From positions 19,487-83,486 of the forward strand of contig PKXA01000052.1 of NCBI GenBank assembly GCA_003133325.1: a stretch of 64,000 nt of DNA. Reading direction: 5' to 3'. The DNA is from Acidimicrobiaceae bacterium. GTDB lineage: Bacteria; Actinomycetota; Acidimicrobiia; Acidimicrobiales; RAAP-2. Numbering within the stretch: the stretch's first letter is position 1; each line of letters starts with the position of its first letter. A program made the position numbers and the translations under genes. Positions 35,737 through 44,375 of this stretch are shown here, piece after piece. A model generated the notes under the pieces. The model was given only the letters and a program-made list of their open reading frames with translations. It had not been told where the DNA came from and did not search any database.

Positions 35737-35752
35737 GGACCTGCAATACCCG
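35705..35752. repeat. 16-bp perfect inverted repeat at the end of the truncated hydrolase
   Basis: CGGGTATTGCAGGTCC (35705-35720) and GGACCTGCAATACCCG (35737-35752) are exact reverse complements with a 16-base spacer. The left arm lies inside the hydrolase reading frame. It may act as a terminator between two convergent genes or mark a foldback rearrangement. Confidence 0.7.
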
Positions 35753-35762
35753 TCTCCAACCC

Positions 35763-37112
35763 TTACAGCGGCCCGATGGTGTGCTTTCGCCCGGGCAGGT
35801 GCTCTCGTGACGACTCCAGGGCGTCGAGGGCCCGGGCCACCTTCGACCGGGTATCGGCAGGGTCGATGACCTCGTCGACGAACCCCCGTTCGGCCGCTTG
35901 CCACGGGGTGAGGAATCGCTCGGTGTACTCGGCTTGGAGCTCGCCACGCTTCTCAGGTGCCGCCCGGCGGTGGAGGATCTGCACGGCGCCCTCGGCTCCC
36001 ATCACCGCGATCTCCGCACACGGCCAGGCGAAACACAGATCGTTACCCAACCCGCGGGAGTCCATCACGATGTAGGCCCCGCCGAAGGCTTTGCGGAGGA
36101 TCACGCAGACCCGGGGCACGGTGGCTTCGGCGTAGGCGAAGGCGAGCTCGGCACCGTGGCGGATCATCCCTCTCCACTCGAGGTCTTTGCCCGGCAGAAA
36201 CCCCGGCGTGTCCACCAGTGTCACCAGGGGCAGATTGAAGGCATCGCAGAACCGTACGAACCTCGCCCCCTTTTGGGAAGCAGCGATGTCGAGGGTTCCG
36301 GCCAGCGCTTGGGGTTGGTTGGCGATGAAGCCCACCGACCGGCCACCGATCCTCCCGATGGCGGTGACCAATTGGGGCGACCACCGTGACCAAAGTTCAG
36401 TGACGTCGTGATCGTCAGCCAGGGCGGCGGCCACGTTCCGGACGTCATATGAGCTTGTGGTCCGCGAGGGGATCACTTCGCGCAGGGCGGGAACCTCCCG
36501 GTCTGGCGGATCATCGAGCGGGCCCAATGGGGCCACCTCGTCGGCATTGGCCGGGAGGAGGCTGAGCAAGTTGTGGACGTGGGCCATGGCGTCGTCCTCG
36601 GTGTTGGCCTCGATGGCGCACAGCCCACTGGAACGGGCATGCATGGCGGTGCCCCCCAACTGGCGAAGCCCCAAGCGCACCCCGGTGAACTCTTCGACCA
36701 TGGCCGGCCCGGAGACGAAGGCAAACGCCTCCGATGTCATGACTACGATGTCGGCGATCCCCAACATGAGTGCCGGGCCCGAAATAGCCGGTCCGGTCAC
36801 CACCGCGATGATCGGCACCATTCCCGAACATGCGGCGATGGCCCGTGCGCCCTGTCCCCAACCGTGGAGCGAGTCGATCCCTTCGGAGACGTCAGCCCCG
36901 CTGGATGCGAGCACCAGCACCAGCGGGATCCGAAGACTCAGCGCCGCATCCGCTCCTTCTTTGATGGTGATGCCGTCCTCCAACGAGAGGGCACCCCGGC
37001 GCAGAGCCGACACCGATCGGACAACGATGGCAGGACTATTGCCCATCTCTTCGACGCCGGCTTTGACAGTTCCTCTCACCAGGGTGCGGAGAGCGGGAGC
37101 GGCGGTGGGCAC
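35763..37112 (-). CDS. Acyl-CoA carboxylase beta (carboxyltransferase) subunit
   Basis: A 449-residue carboxyltransferase of the AccD/PccB family, shorter than the usual 510-540 residues at the N-terminus. The two crotonase-like halves are visible: GGALSLEDG-like GALSLEDGITIKEG and SSGADVSEG in the first, then DTPGFLPGKDLEWRGMIRHGAE and RKAFGGAYIVMDSR in the second. It transfers CO2 from biotin to an acyl-CoA. The biotin carboxylase partner is not in the window. GTG start at 37112. Confidence 0.85.
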   Translation of the reverse strand: MPTAAPALRTLVRGTVKAGVEEMGNSPAIVVRSVSALRRGALSLEDGITIKEGADAALSLRIPLVLVLASSGADVSEGIDSLHGWGQGARAIAACSGMVPIIAVVTGPAISGPALMLGIADIVVMTSEAFAFVSGPAMVEEFTGVRLGLRQLGGTAMHARSSGLCAIEANTEDDAMAHVHNLLSLLPANADEVAPLGPLDDPPDREVPALREVIPSRTTSSYDVRNVAAALADDHDVTELWSRWSPQLVTAIGRIGGRSVGFIANQPQALAGTLDIAASQKGARFVRFCDAFNLPLVTLVDTPGFLPGKDLEWRGMIRHGAELAFAYAEATVPRVCVILRKAFGGAYIVMDSRGLGNDLCFAWPCAEIAVMGAEGAVQILHRRAAPEKRGELQAEYTERFLTPWQAAERGFVDEVIDPADTRSKVARALDALESSREHLPGRKHTIGPL

Positions 37113-37583
37113 TGACCCATGCTACGGACATGGGGTGGACTGTGCTGCGATCGGGGCGAGGTTTTGTTGATCGGTGTCGCCGGGTTGCGGAGAGGTGAGA
37201 TAGCGGTCGTGCCTGGCGTTCCGCTCGCTGCTGCCCGCTGCCCGCTGCCCGCTGCCCGCTGCCCGCTGCCCGCTGCCCGCTCCGACTCCCGTTCCACGTC
37301 GGTCCACGCCAGCGGCTCGTCCTCCCCTGTTCTCCTCATCAATCCCCAGGGCCGGGTAGAGGACCACAGATCCACACTGAACAGGGTGAACGACATGGTG
37401 AGCATGGAGGCGAATTCTGCAATTCGTTGGTCGTTCGACGGTCGGAGGCCGACGGGCAGGTGTGAATGACCAAAGGTGGAGTACGGCGGCCGGCCGCTAC
37501 GAGCACCAGACCCATCAACCCCTGCATAACCGGCGCCGAGGCTTCTGCCTCCACCACGGGAGTGGCCATCGAGCCCACCACCG
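37113..37583. other. Intergenic region with a heptamer tandem repeat
   Basis: 470 bases upstream of the carboxylase gene. It contains seven exact tandem copies of CTGCCCG (37231-37279). A leftward frame at 37430-37583 reads hydrophobic (SMATPVVEAEASAPVMQGLM) and could be the remnant of the CtaG-like gene next to it, but I see no convincing gene. Confidence 0.4.
37231..37279. repeat. Seven tandem copies of the heptamer CTGCCCG
   Basis: Exact copies with no variation over 49 bases. The lack of drift and the unit length not divisible by three suggest a variable-number repeat in non-coding DNA. It lies 120 bases upstream of the carboxylase start. Confidence 0.85.
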
Positions 37584-37952
37584 TCAGGGTGAACCGCCCG
37601 ACCGCGGTCGGCGGTCACCGCTCATACCCATCAACACCGACACCAACACCAACGGCGGCACCGTCAGGGTGAGGATGAGCCGCTGGATCACCAGGGCGGT
37701 TTGCGATCCGTGGGCGGCCAAATTGGCCAAAGGCCAGGTGAAGGCCACCGCCGCAGCCATCCCCGCACCCGCCAATGCCGGCATCTGCTCGGGTGTCCAC
37801 GGCGTGGCCCATTTGTTCGAGTGCCACACAACCCGGTGGCCGACGACGATGGCGAGGGCGGCCAACCACAACACCGCCCATGACGTGAGGTGTGGTTCCC
37901 GGGCACAGGGGCAGCCGGTGTCCATGGGTCCCATTTCCAATAGGGGTGGCAC
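37584..37952 (-). pseudogene. CtaG-like membrane protein fragment
   Basis: A 122-residue frame with two or three hydrophobic segments. WPLANLAAHGSQTALVIQRLILTL followed by VPPLVLVS recalls the cytochrome c oxidase assembly protein CtaG (caa3 type), in which a similar QHLLL..APPLL segment occurs early. The protein then stops, far short of the usual 250+ residues. A 14-base direct repeat (37579-37592 and 37659-37672) flanks the stop, so a deletion or duplication may have truncated it. It faces pafB divergently. Confidence 0.4.
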
Positions 37953-37978
37953 CGGGCGTGGGCCGCCCTAGATTGGCG

Positions 37979-38947
37979 ATGATGGCACGTCTCGATCGGC
38001 TCGAACGGGTGACCGACCTTTTGTTGGTATTGCTCGATACCCCCCGCCCGCTGAGCCTCCGAGAGATTGCCGATCGGGTACCGGGCTATCCCGATGGCCA
38101 CGCTGCCCGGCGTCAGGCCTTCGAACGCGACAAGCGCCTGTTGCGCGACGAAGGCGTGCCGGTGCTGGCCGAAGCGCTCGAGGGGCACGACCAGGTGGGC
38201 TACCGGGCCGACCCCGATGCTTACTTTCTGCCTGACCTGGGCCTCGACCATGACGAGCAGGCTGCTCTCAACTTGGCCGTCGCCGGCGTCCATCTCGGCG
38301 CGCCCACCGGCCGGACCGCCCTTTCCAAATTGGGCGCCACCGGGGAGCCCCCACTTCTCGCAGCCCCTTCGATGCCGGTGGTCGATCTGCCGTCGATGAT
38401 CGAACTTCCGGCCCTCCCCGTGCTGTTCGACGCGGTGCGCCAATCGGCCACCGTGACCTTTTTGTACCGCGGCAACGCCCGGCACGTCGATGTGGGTGCT
38501 ATCCGCTTCCGCCGGGGGTACTGGTACATGGTGGGATTCGACCGCGATCGGGGTGAGGCCCGCACGTTCCGTGTGGACCGGGTGGAGTCAGTGCCCGAGG
38601 TGGGCCCACCCTCCTCGGGCCAACTCCCCGACGGGTTCGACCCCGCCGATACCTTCTCGGTCGACCCATGGCGGTTCGGTAGTGGCGAGGAGACCGATGT
38701 CGACGTGCTGGTCGACGCGGCTGAAGCCGGACGGGTCATCGGTGAGTTGGGCGAAGGCGCGGTGGTCGAACGACGGGACGATGGGACGGTGGTGGTGAGG
38801 TTGGCGGTTACCGACCGACAAGCGCTGGTGACCTGGGTGCTCGATTGGTTGGATCACGCCGAGGTGCTGGGGCCACCCGAGGTGAGAACGGCGGTCATCG
38901 ATCGGCTGACCTCGATCGTCGCCTCCGGTGGATCGGTCGGCTCGTGA
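37979..38947 (+). CDS. pafB: WYL-domain regulator PafB
   Basis: A 322-residue regulator. An N-terminal winged helix (residues 1-60: ERVTDLLLVLLDTPRPLSLREI) is followed by a WYL domain, with VTFLYRGNARHVDVGAIRFRRGYWYMVGFD as the WYL core, and a C-terminal extension. PafB and PafC form a heterodimer that activates the LexA/RecA-independent DNA-damage response in actinobacteria and is linked to the Pup-proteasome. The start is either ATG 37979 or 37982. It overlaps pafC by 4 bases (GTGA). No Pup or proteasome gene is in the window. Confidence 0.85.
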   Translation: MMARLDRLERVTDLLLVLLDTPRPLSLREIADRVPGYPDGHAARRQAFERDKRLLRDEGVPVLAEALEGHDQVGYRADPDAYFLPDLGLDHDEQAALNLAVAGVHLGAPTGRTALSKLGATGEPPLLAAPSMPVVDLPSMIELPALPVLFDAVRQSATVTFLYRGNARHVDVGAIRFRRGYWYMVGFDRDRGEARTFRVDRVESVPEVGPPSSGQLPDGFDPADTFSVDPWRFGSGEETDVDVLVDAAEAGRVIGELGEGAVVERRDDGTVVVRLAVTDRQALVTWVLDWLDHAEVLGPPEVRTAVIDRLTSIVASGGSVGS

Positions 38948-39912
38948 GCATCCCCACAGACACCGCCGGTCGGCTGCGACAACTGCTGGCCATCCTGGCC
39001 TGGCTGGCCCAGGTGGGCGAGGCGCCGGTCGATGAGTTGGCCACCCGGTTCGACCTGACTCCCAAGGCCCTCGTCACCGAACTCGAGTTGGCCGCGTGTT
39101 GTGGACTCCCCCCGTATACCCCTGACCAATTGATGGAGATAGTCGTCACCGACACCACCGTGTCGACCCGGCTCGGAAGCGCGCTGTCCCGGCCCCGGCG
39201 GTTGAGCCCGGTCGAGGGGTTCGCCCTGGCGGCATCGGCCCGTGGGCTGTTGGCCGTCCCGGGCAGTGACGAGGACGGCGCCCTCTCCCGTGCACTCGGG
39301 AAGCTCGAGACGGCACTGGGGGCTGAGCGCCTGGTAATCGACCTCGACACTCCGCCGATGCTGGCCATCGTCAGTGACGCGGCCGCGGCGGGAGAGAGTC
39401 TGGATATCCATTACTACTCGGCGTCGAGCGACCGTCAGAGTGAACGGGAGATCACCCCTTTGCGGGTCTTTGCCTCCGAGGGGCACTGGTATGTGGACGC
39501 CACCTGCGCCCAGGCCGGCGACGTCCGCCGGTTCCGCATCGATCGGATCGATGGGGCCCGGGTCATCGAGGGGTCGGGTGGGGCGGGAGATCGCGCGGCG
39601 ATGGACGGCAAGCCCGGTGGGTTCGAAGTCTTCGTCCCCGGGCCGGATACCCGCCGGGTCCGGCTCTCACTCGACCCGGTGTTGGCCTGGATGGTGGAGT
39701 CGATCCCCACCGTGGCCCCGGTCGAACGGGTGGACGACCGCCTGGTGGTGGAGGTGGTGGTGGGAGGGGATGCCTGGCTCGAGCGGTTACTGCTCCGCTT
39801 GGGAACCGGGGCCACCGTGGTCGATCCCTCCGAGGACGCCGGGCTGGCCGCCGACGCCGCTGCCCGCATTCTGCTCAGATATCGTGTGGATATCAAAAAT
39901 AAAGAAAAATAA
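38944..39912 (+). CDS. pafC: WYL-domain regulator PafC
   Basis: A 322-residue partner of PafB with the same layout: HTH (residues 5-60), a WYL domain (SLDIHYYSASSDRQSEREITPLRVFASEGHWYVDA) and a WCX-like tail. GTG 38944 overlaps the pafB stop. In many actinobacteria tatA and tatC follow; here they do not, and an AT-rich gap leads into a relaxase gene instead, suggesting a junction. Confidence 0.85.
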   Translation: MSIPTDTAGRLRQLLAILAWLAQVGEAPVDELATRFDLTPKALVTELELAACCGLPPYTPDQLMEIVVTDTTVSTRLGSALSRPRRLSPVEGFALAASARGLLAVPGSDEDGALSRALGKLETALGAERLVIDLDTPPMLAIVSDAAAAGESLDIHYYSASSDRQSEREITPLRVFASEGHWYVDATCAQAGDVRRFRIDRIDGARVIEGSGGAGDRAAMDGKPGGFEVFVPGPDTRRVRLSLDPVLAWMVESIPTVAPVERVDDRLVVEVVVGGDAWLERLLLRLGTGATVVDPSEDAGLAADAAARILLRYRVDIKNKEK

Positions 39913-39967
39913 CAAGATGGTATAGAAAGACTTGAAACAGTACGGTTCGGGATGTGAGGATCCCGCC

Positions 39968-41296
39968 GTGCTGAAGCTCCATGTCGTCCATGTGGGCCAC
40001 CACGGGTACTACGTCGAGGGCCGCCGGCTTGGACACGGCGACGACTTGGATGTGGCCATCGAGTCCCCGGGGGCATGGACAGGGCCCGGGGCCCCGTCGC
40101 TCGGCCTGGGTGGGGTGGTGCATCCCGAGACATTTGGACGGGTGATGGAGGGTTTCGACCCGGAATCAGGACGCCGGCTCCGGTTGGGCCGGGGTGCTGC
40201 CAGCGTGGCCGGGTTCGATCTCACCTTCTGTGCTCCGAAGTCGGTGAGCCTGTTGGAGGCGCTGGCCCCTAAAGAGATCGCCACCGAAGTGGGCGCCGGC
40301 CATGATGCCGCCGTGTCCGAGGCCGGCGCCTATCTCTCCCGCACCGCAGTGGGCGTCCGCCGGGGGAGCGGCCGGTCACTGCAGCTGCTGCCGTCGACCG
40401 GCATGGTGGCCGGCGACTTCCGCCACCTGACCAGTCGGGCCCTCGATCCCCATCTCCATACCCATGTGGTGGCGGCCAACCTGGCCCAAGGGGTCGATGG
40501 CATCTGGTCAGCGGCCGACGGCCGGCGGGTCTTCGCCCACGCTCGGGCGGCCGGGTCGATCTATCAGGCGAGGCTCCGTTTCGAACTGTCGGACAGGCTG
40601 GGTGTGGAGTGGGAGGTCCGGCCTTCGGGGCTTGGCGATGTGGTGGGTGTCGACCGGGGCCTGCGGCGGCTCTTCTCGCAGCGATCAGCAGACATCGAAG
40701 AGTTTGTGGCGGTTCGCCACGGAGGTGCCTCTGGCCGTCACCCCGGCGCCTTCTATGCCACCCGACCGGACAAGGACCTCACCCGATCCCTCGAGTCACT
40801 GGTCTCGTCGTGGAAACGCCGCGCCGCAGACTTCGGGTTCGACATTGGCGATCTCTCCCAGGTGGTGGGGCGGGGTGCTCGGTTGGGGCGAGAGGTCGAC
40901 GGCGGTGTTGACCCACAACGCATGGTCGACCGACTGGAGGGAGCCGGACGACCGGAGGGCACGATGGCCCGCCGTGATCTGGTGGCGTTGGTGGCCTCGG
41001 CGTCACTGCGAGGAGCCACCGTGGCCGGCATCGACTCCACGGTGGAGCGCATCGTCACTTCGGTGGGGTCGAGAGCTGAAACAGGTAAGGGCCACGAGCC
41101 GAGGTGGCGGAGGGGAGATGTGTTGTCGGTGGCTCGCGAGCGGGGGAGTGAGTTGACGGTTCGATCCGAGCGGGTGGTCGCGCCCTCGGCTGCAGTCGGT
41201 CGACGGGCCGGGAGGGAAAGGGAGACGGCTCGCCACCTGGCCCGCACCGGAGAGCGGCGTCGTGACCGTGGCCACGACCACGGGTTGGGATTGTGA
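39968..41296 (+). CDS. MobF-family relaxase, TrwC domain only
   Basis: A 442-residue relaxase. GYYVEGRRLGHGDDL carries the candidate catalytic Tyr near residue 15, FDLTFCAPKSVSLLEALAP is the TrwC signature, and DPHLHTHVVAAN the three-His metal motif. Full MobF relaxases add a 500+ residue helicase; here it is absent. GTG 39968 is chosen because GAGG lies 8 bases upstream and TrwC proteins start just before this point; the frame is open from 39932. The tail (370-442) is basic and poorly conserved. Expected role: nicking oriT and leading DNA transfer. Confidence 0.85.
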   Translation: MLKLHVVHVGHHGYYVEGRRLGHGDDLDVAIESPGAWTGPGAPSLGLGGVVHPETFGRVMEGFDPESGRRLRLGRGAASVAGFDLTFCAPKSVSLLEALAPKEIATEVGAGHDAAVSEAGAYLSRTAVGVRRGSGRSLQLLPSTGMVAGDFRHLTSRALDPHLHTHVVAANLAQGVDGIWSAADGRRVFAHARAAGSIYQARLRFELSDRLGVEWEVRPSGLGDVVGVDRGLRRLFSQRSADIEEFVAVRHGGASGRHPGAFYATRPDKDLTRSLESLVSSWKRRAADFGFDIGDLSQVVGRGARLGREVDGGVDPQRMVDRLEGAGRPEGTMARRDLVALVASASLRGATVAGIDSTVERIVTSVGSRAETGKGHEPRWRRGDVLSVARERGSELTVRSERVVAPSAAVGRRAGRERETARHLARTGERRRDRGHDHGLGL

Positions 41297-41322
41297 TCGG
41301 GATTGTGAACTGTCCGTATCGG

Positions 41323-42795
41323 CTATCGCTCGACGCCGGGGTCGGCCCGTCGGAGCTGTTGGCGACGATGGGCCCGCCCGGAATCGCTCAACATCTTCCA
41401 CGGCTCGACCGAGTGGGCCGGTGCCAGCCGAACCCATGTCGGCTGATTCCGCTCATCGAAGGCCAGCGCCATGCCCGCCGATCCTCGGGTGATGAGGTCA
41501 GGGGGCAGCCGTCGACGCCACTGGGTGGAGGCCGACTCGCCCACGTGGGGACGGCCACCGGTGACCATGTCGGAGAACGGATGACCCGAGGGCGCCCGTC
41601 CCGAGGACACCGACCGGGTGGCGATCTCTTCGTCACCGGCCATGGTGGAGAGCGCTTCGAGTGTCCGCACGTCTCCGATGCCGGGCAGCACCACGGTGGT
41701 ACCGAACAGCGAAGGAAATCCGTCGGCCTCATCGGGCCAACGCCGTCGGGCCTGGGAGAGATCCTGCAGGCTGGCCAATGTCACCACCCCCTGTCCTCCG
41801 CCTTCGCTGATCATCGACGGCAGGTTGGGAAGGGGGGCGATGTTGGCCACCTCGTCGAGCGCAAGCAGCACCGGTGGATCCCGGCGAGTTTCACCGAAGG
41901 TCGGCTCGGAGGCGCGTTGGTAGGCCGCGGTACGCACGTCTTCGACCAGTCCGACCACCATGGGAGCGACAAGGGCCTGACGATGAGCCGGGGCACAGAT
42001 GAAGATGGTGTCGGCCGACTCCACGAAGTGGCCGGCATCGAAATCGGGGCCGGCGGTGACCGCCAGCGCCCGTTCGGTCCGGAAACCGGTAAGGGCACCC
42101 GACGCGGTGGACCAGATGCCACTCAGTTCCCGTTCATCGGTGGCGGCCATGCCTTCCAGGGCGTTGGTGGCCAGTTCTGCGATCCCTCCGGGGGTGCTGG
42201 CCAGGATTGTCTGGGCCGGAAGCGACTTTCGACGGTCCACCCAGGTCAGGACGGTCCGCATATCGGCGCCGTCGAGTGCCGCGGCGTAGAGAAGTGGTGC
42301 CAGCAACGACTGTGCCCGCTCATTCCAGTGGGTGCTGTCGTTCTGCGCCGTCCCCCGTGATCCCGCCGCGGCGGCAACCTGCACCAGAGACCGGGCCGAG
42401 CCCATGGCCCCGTCCCACGTTCCACATGCCTGCAGTGGGGACCAACGCAATGGTTCGAGATCTCCACTCGAGGCGGTCGAACCGGTGGGGTCGAAGAGAA
42501 GACATCTCCCCGATTGGGACCGTGCTGCCGCGGTGGCGTCGAGCACGTCCGGTTTGGTCGAGGTGGAGACAACCGGACCGTTGGCGGCCAACACGTTGGG
42601 AATGATCAACGAAGACGTCTTTCCAGAGCGCGGTGGACCCAACATCATCACCGACATTTCGGGTGGGGCGAAGTGCCAATCATCGCCGTCGTGTCCGAGA
42701 TAGATGCCGAACTCAGCAGAGGCCGATGCTGCGCGCGCGGCGAGCAGGTACTTCGTTTCGCGCTGTTTATCGGTCGAATGCGAAAAAAATGTCAT
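41323..42795 (-). CDS. VirD4/TraG-type coupling protein without membrane domain
   Basis: A 490-residue ATPase. Walker A is LGPPRSGKTSSLIIP near residue 55, Walker B PVLLALDEVANIAPLP, and a GTTVVLPGIGD-type segment follows, as in TraG/VirD4 coupling proteins. They bring relaxase-DNA to a type IV secretion channel. The N-terminal membrane helices are missing; it starts only about 45 residues before the nucleotide fold. It converges with the relaxase gene (26 bases between stops). No other transfer gene is in the window. Confidence 0.85.
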   Translation of the reverse strand: MTFFSHSTDKQRETKYLLAARAASASAEFGIYLGHDGDDWHFAPPEMSVMMLGPPRSGKTSSLIIPNVLAANGPVVSTSTKPDVLDATAAARSQSGRCLLFDPTGSTASSGDLEPLRWSPLQACGTWDGAMGSARSLVQVAAAAGSRGTAQNDSTHWNERAQSLLAPLLYAAALDGADMRTVLTWVDRRKSLPAQTILASTPGGIAELATNALEGMAATDERELSGIWSTASGALTGFRTERALAVTAGPDFDAGHFVESADTIFICAPAHRQALVAPMVVGLVEDVRTAAYQRASEPTFGETRRDPPVLLALDEVANIAPLPNLPSMISEGGGQGVVTLASLQDLSQARRRWPDEADGFPSLFGTTVVLPGIGDVRTLEALSTMAGDEEIATRSVSSGRAPSGHPFSDMVTGGRPHVGESASTQWRRRLPPDLITRGSAGMALAFDERNQPTWVRLAPAHSVEPWKMLSDSGRAHRRQQLRRADPGVER

Positions 42796-42801
42796 ATCCA
42801 C

Positions 42802-43087
42802 CTAACGCCGCAATCGCGGTTGGCAATGCCTTGTTGTGTCGGCGAACGTCAAGTGTTCGCAACTCGACCGCGTGTCTCGCGTAGGTAAATAATCCTTGCA
42901 AACAAACAGGTTTTTGTCCATGGTCAATTGTGAGCGGCGTGTAGTGACGCTGTTGACGCGCGCAGTCGTGGCCGAACATGGACTTCTCTGCGGAGTGCGG
43001 ACGCGCGTCAATACACGCGAGGGTCCTTGATCTGAGCCCGAAAAACCATAAAGATATTTATGATTGCAATTCGCTGAGGAGGTGATC
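42802..43087. other. AT-richer divergent region with inverted repeats, possible origin of transfer
   Basis: 286 bases between the coupling protein and HU genes, clearly less GC-rich than the flanks. It contains a 10-bp perfect inverted repeat (TTGACGCGCG at 42953-42962 and CGCGCGTCAA at 43002-43011, 39-base spacer) and a 6-bp one (GCGAAC 42842, GTTCGC 42855). Both could be operators or an oriT. No direct evidence. Confidence 0.4.
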
Positions 43088-43471
43088 GTGAACAAATCGC
43101 AACTAGTCCGAGCAGTCAGTGAGACAACATCGTTGGGTCGCCGAACTGTCGAGGATGTGGTTGATGCTTTGTTCGATTCGGTCGTCACCGCGGTTCAGTC
43201 TGGACGGAAGGTGACGGTGATCGGTTTCGGGACATTCAACCCGACCACCCGTTCCGCTCGTTTGGGTCGAAATCCGCGGACCGGTGCAGCGGTACCAATC
43301 CCGGCGTCGAAAGGTGTCCGGTTCGCCACCAGTTCAGCGTTCAAATCCGCGTTGAACTCCAAGGAGGGAGCACCCATGGCAGTGAAGAAAGCTGCGAAGA
43401 AGGCAGTGCGTAAGGCTCCGGCCCGTAAGGCGGCAGCTCGTAAGGCTGTGAAGAAGGCCGTCCGCAAGTAG
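43088..43471 (+). CDS. hup: HU-family DNA-binding protein with short Lys/Ala-rich tail
   Basis: A 127-residue nucleoid protein. Residues 1-90 are the HU fold: SQLVRAVSETTSLGRRTVEDVV, then the DNA arm GFGTFNPTTRSARLGRNPRTG. Residues 95-127 are a tail of KKAAKKAVRKAPARK type, like mycobacterial HupB/Hlp but shorter. GTG 43088 has a full GAGGAGGTGAT ribosome site. A 17-bp terminator follows. It may aid compaction or help relaxase-type DNA processing; the first is more likely. Confidence 0.92.
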   Translation: MNKSQLVRAVSETTSLGRRTVEDVVDALFDSVVTAVQSGRKVTVIGFGTFNPTTRSARLGRNPRTGAAVPIPASKGVRFATSSAFKSALNSKEGAPMAVKKAAKKAVRKAPARKAAARKAVKKAVRK

Positions 43472-43499
43472 TAGATCGACGGCTCTGCCGTCATCAGAC

Positions 43500-43537
43500 G
43501 ACGAACAGCAGGGGCCTGCGGGCCCCTGCTGTTCGTC
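43500..43537. terminator. Bidirectional terminator between HU and the deacetylase gene
   Basis: 17-bp perfect stem (GACGAACAGCAGGGGCC with GGCCCCTGCTGTTCGTC) around a TGCG loop. It lies between convergent genes and so can serve both. Confidence 0.85.
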
Positions 43538-43538
43538 T

Positions 43539-44375
43539 CTACAGGTTGCTGATCAGGTGGAAGGCTTCGCCGACCGGAAGGGTGGCCAGGGCCCCATGGG
43601 CGGCCAACTGGTGATGGACCTTGGCCGCGAAAGGATCGACGTCGGGGTGCGGTGCCAGGTCGGACAGTCGACCCGGATCAATCCCCATGGTGGTGACCTG
43701 TTGGCTGGCGTGACACAGCAGGGCGTCGATCTTCGCCGCCTCGAACCCGGCCGCATCTTCGACGTGGTTGGGTAGGTCTGCCTCCCACAGCAACAGAGAC
43801 GTGGGCCGATGAGGGGCCGGGCCGATGTCGGGGAAGAAGTGGGGGTCTCGGGCGGCCACCAACGCGTCGAGGCTGAGGAAGCCGGCGTTGCGATGGTCGG
43901 GATGGAGTCGGTATCGCCTCCACGGGTCGTGAGCGAGCACCACGGCCGGACGGAGCGAACGGATGACACGAGCCACCTTTTGCCGTTCTTCTTCTCCGTT
44001 GACGAGTTCGCCATCCACTTGACCCAGGAACAGCACCCGGTCGTCGGAGGACGGGCCTGACGCTGCCCCGTCGATAACCACGGCCGCAGCTCGACACTCA
44101 ATCTCTCGGGCCGCCACCAGGGCGGCCAGGTCTTCGTCGGGATCCCAACTTCCCTTGGACCCATCGGTCAGCACCAGGTGATGTACCCGGCATCCGGCAT
44201 CAGCCCACTTGGCCAGCGTGGCACCGCACCCGAATTCAATGTCGTCGGGGTGCGCACCGATAGCCAAGGCACTCGACGGGATGGGGAGATCAATGGTCAC
44301 CGGTCCATCGACGAGCAGGTCGCCCACCGGGAGCCCGCTCGGCTGCGACCATCGTTCGTCGCCGGGACGGTTCAT
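43539..44375 (-). CDS. PIG-L family deacetylase
   Basis: A 278-residue LmbE/PIG-L protein. Zinc motif AHPDDIEFGCGATLAKW near residue 40 and HPDHRNAGFLSLDALVAARD later, where the His is the third ligand. Such enzymes remove acetyl from GlcNAc-linked compounds, for example in mycothiol synthesis (MshB) or mycothiol conjugates (Mca). The specific substrate is not clear. It overlaps cofC by 4 bases, so it is the second gene of that operon. Confidence 0.88.
   Translation of the reverse strand: MNRPGDERWSQPSGLPVGDLLVDGPVTIDLPIPSSALAIGAHPDDIEFGCGATLAKWADAGCRVHHLVLTDGSKGSWDPDEDLAALVAAREIECRAAAVVIDGAASGPSSDDRVLFLGQVDGELVNGEEERQKVARVIRSLRPAVVLAHDPWRRYRLHPDHRNAGFLSLDALVAARDPHFFPDIGPAPHRPTSLLLWEADLPNHVEDAAGFEAAKIDALLCHASQQVTTMGIDPGRLSDLAPHPDVDPFAAKVHHQLAAHGALATLPVGEAFHLISNL

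Noticed and set aside
35737-36075. C-terminal extension of the dienelactone hydrolase reading frame
   Set aside because: It is antisense to the carboxylase gene and shows no hydrolase similarity after about residue 155.
37231-37279. Tandem repeat as a CRISPR array
   Set aside because: Units are 7 bases with no spacers and there are no cas genes.
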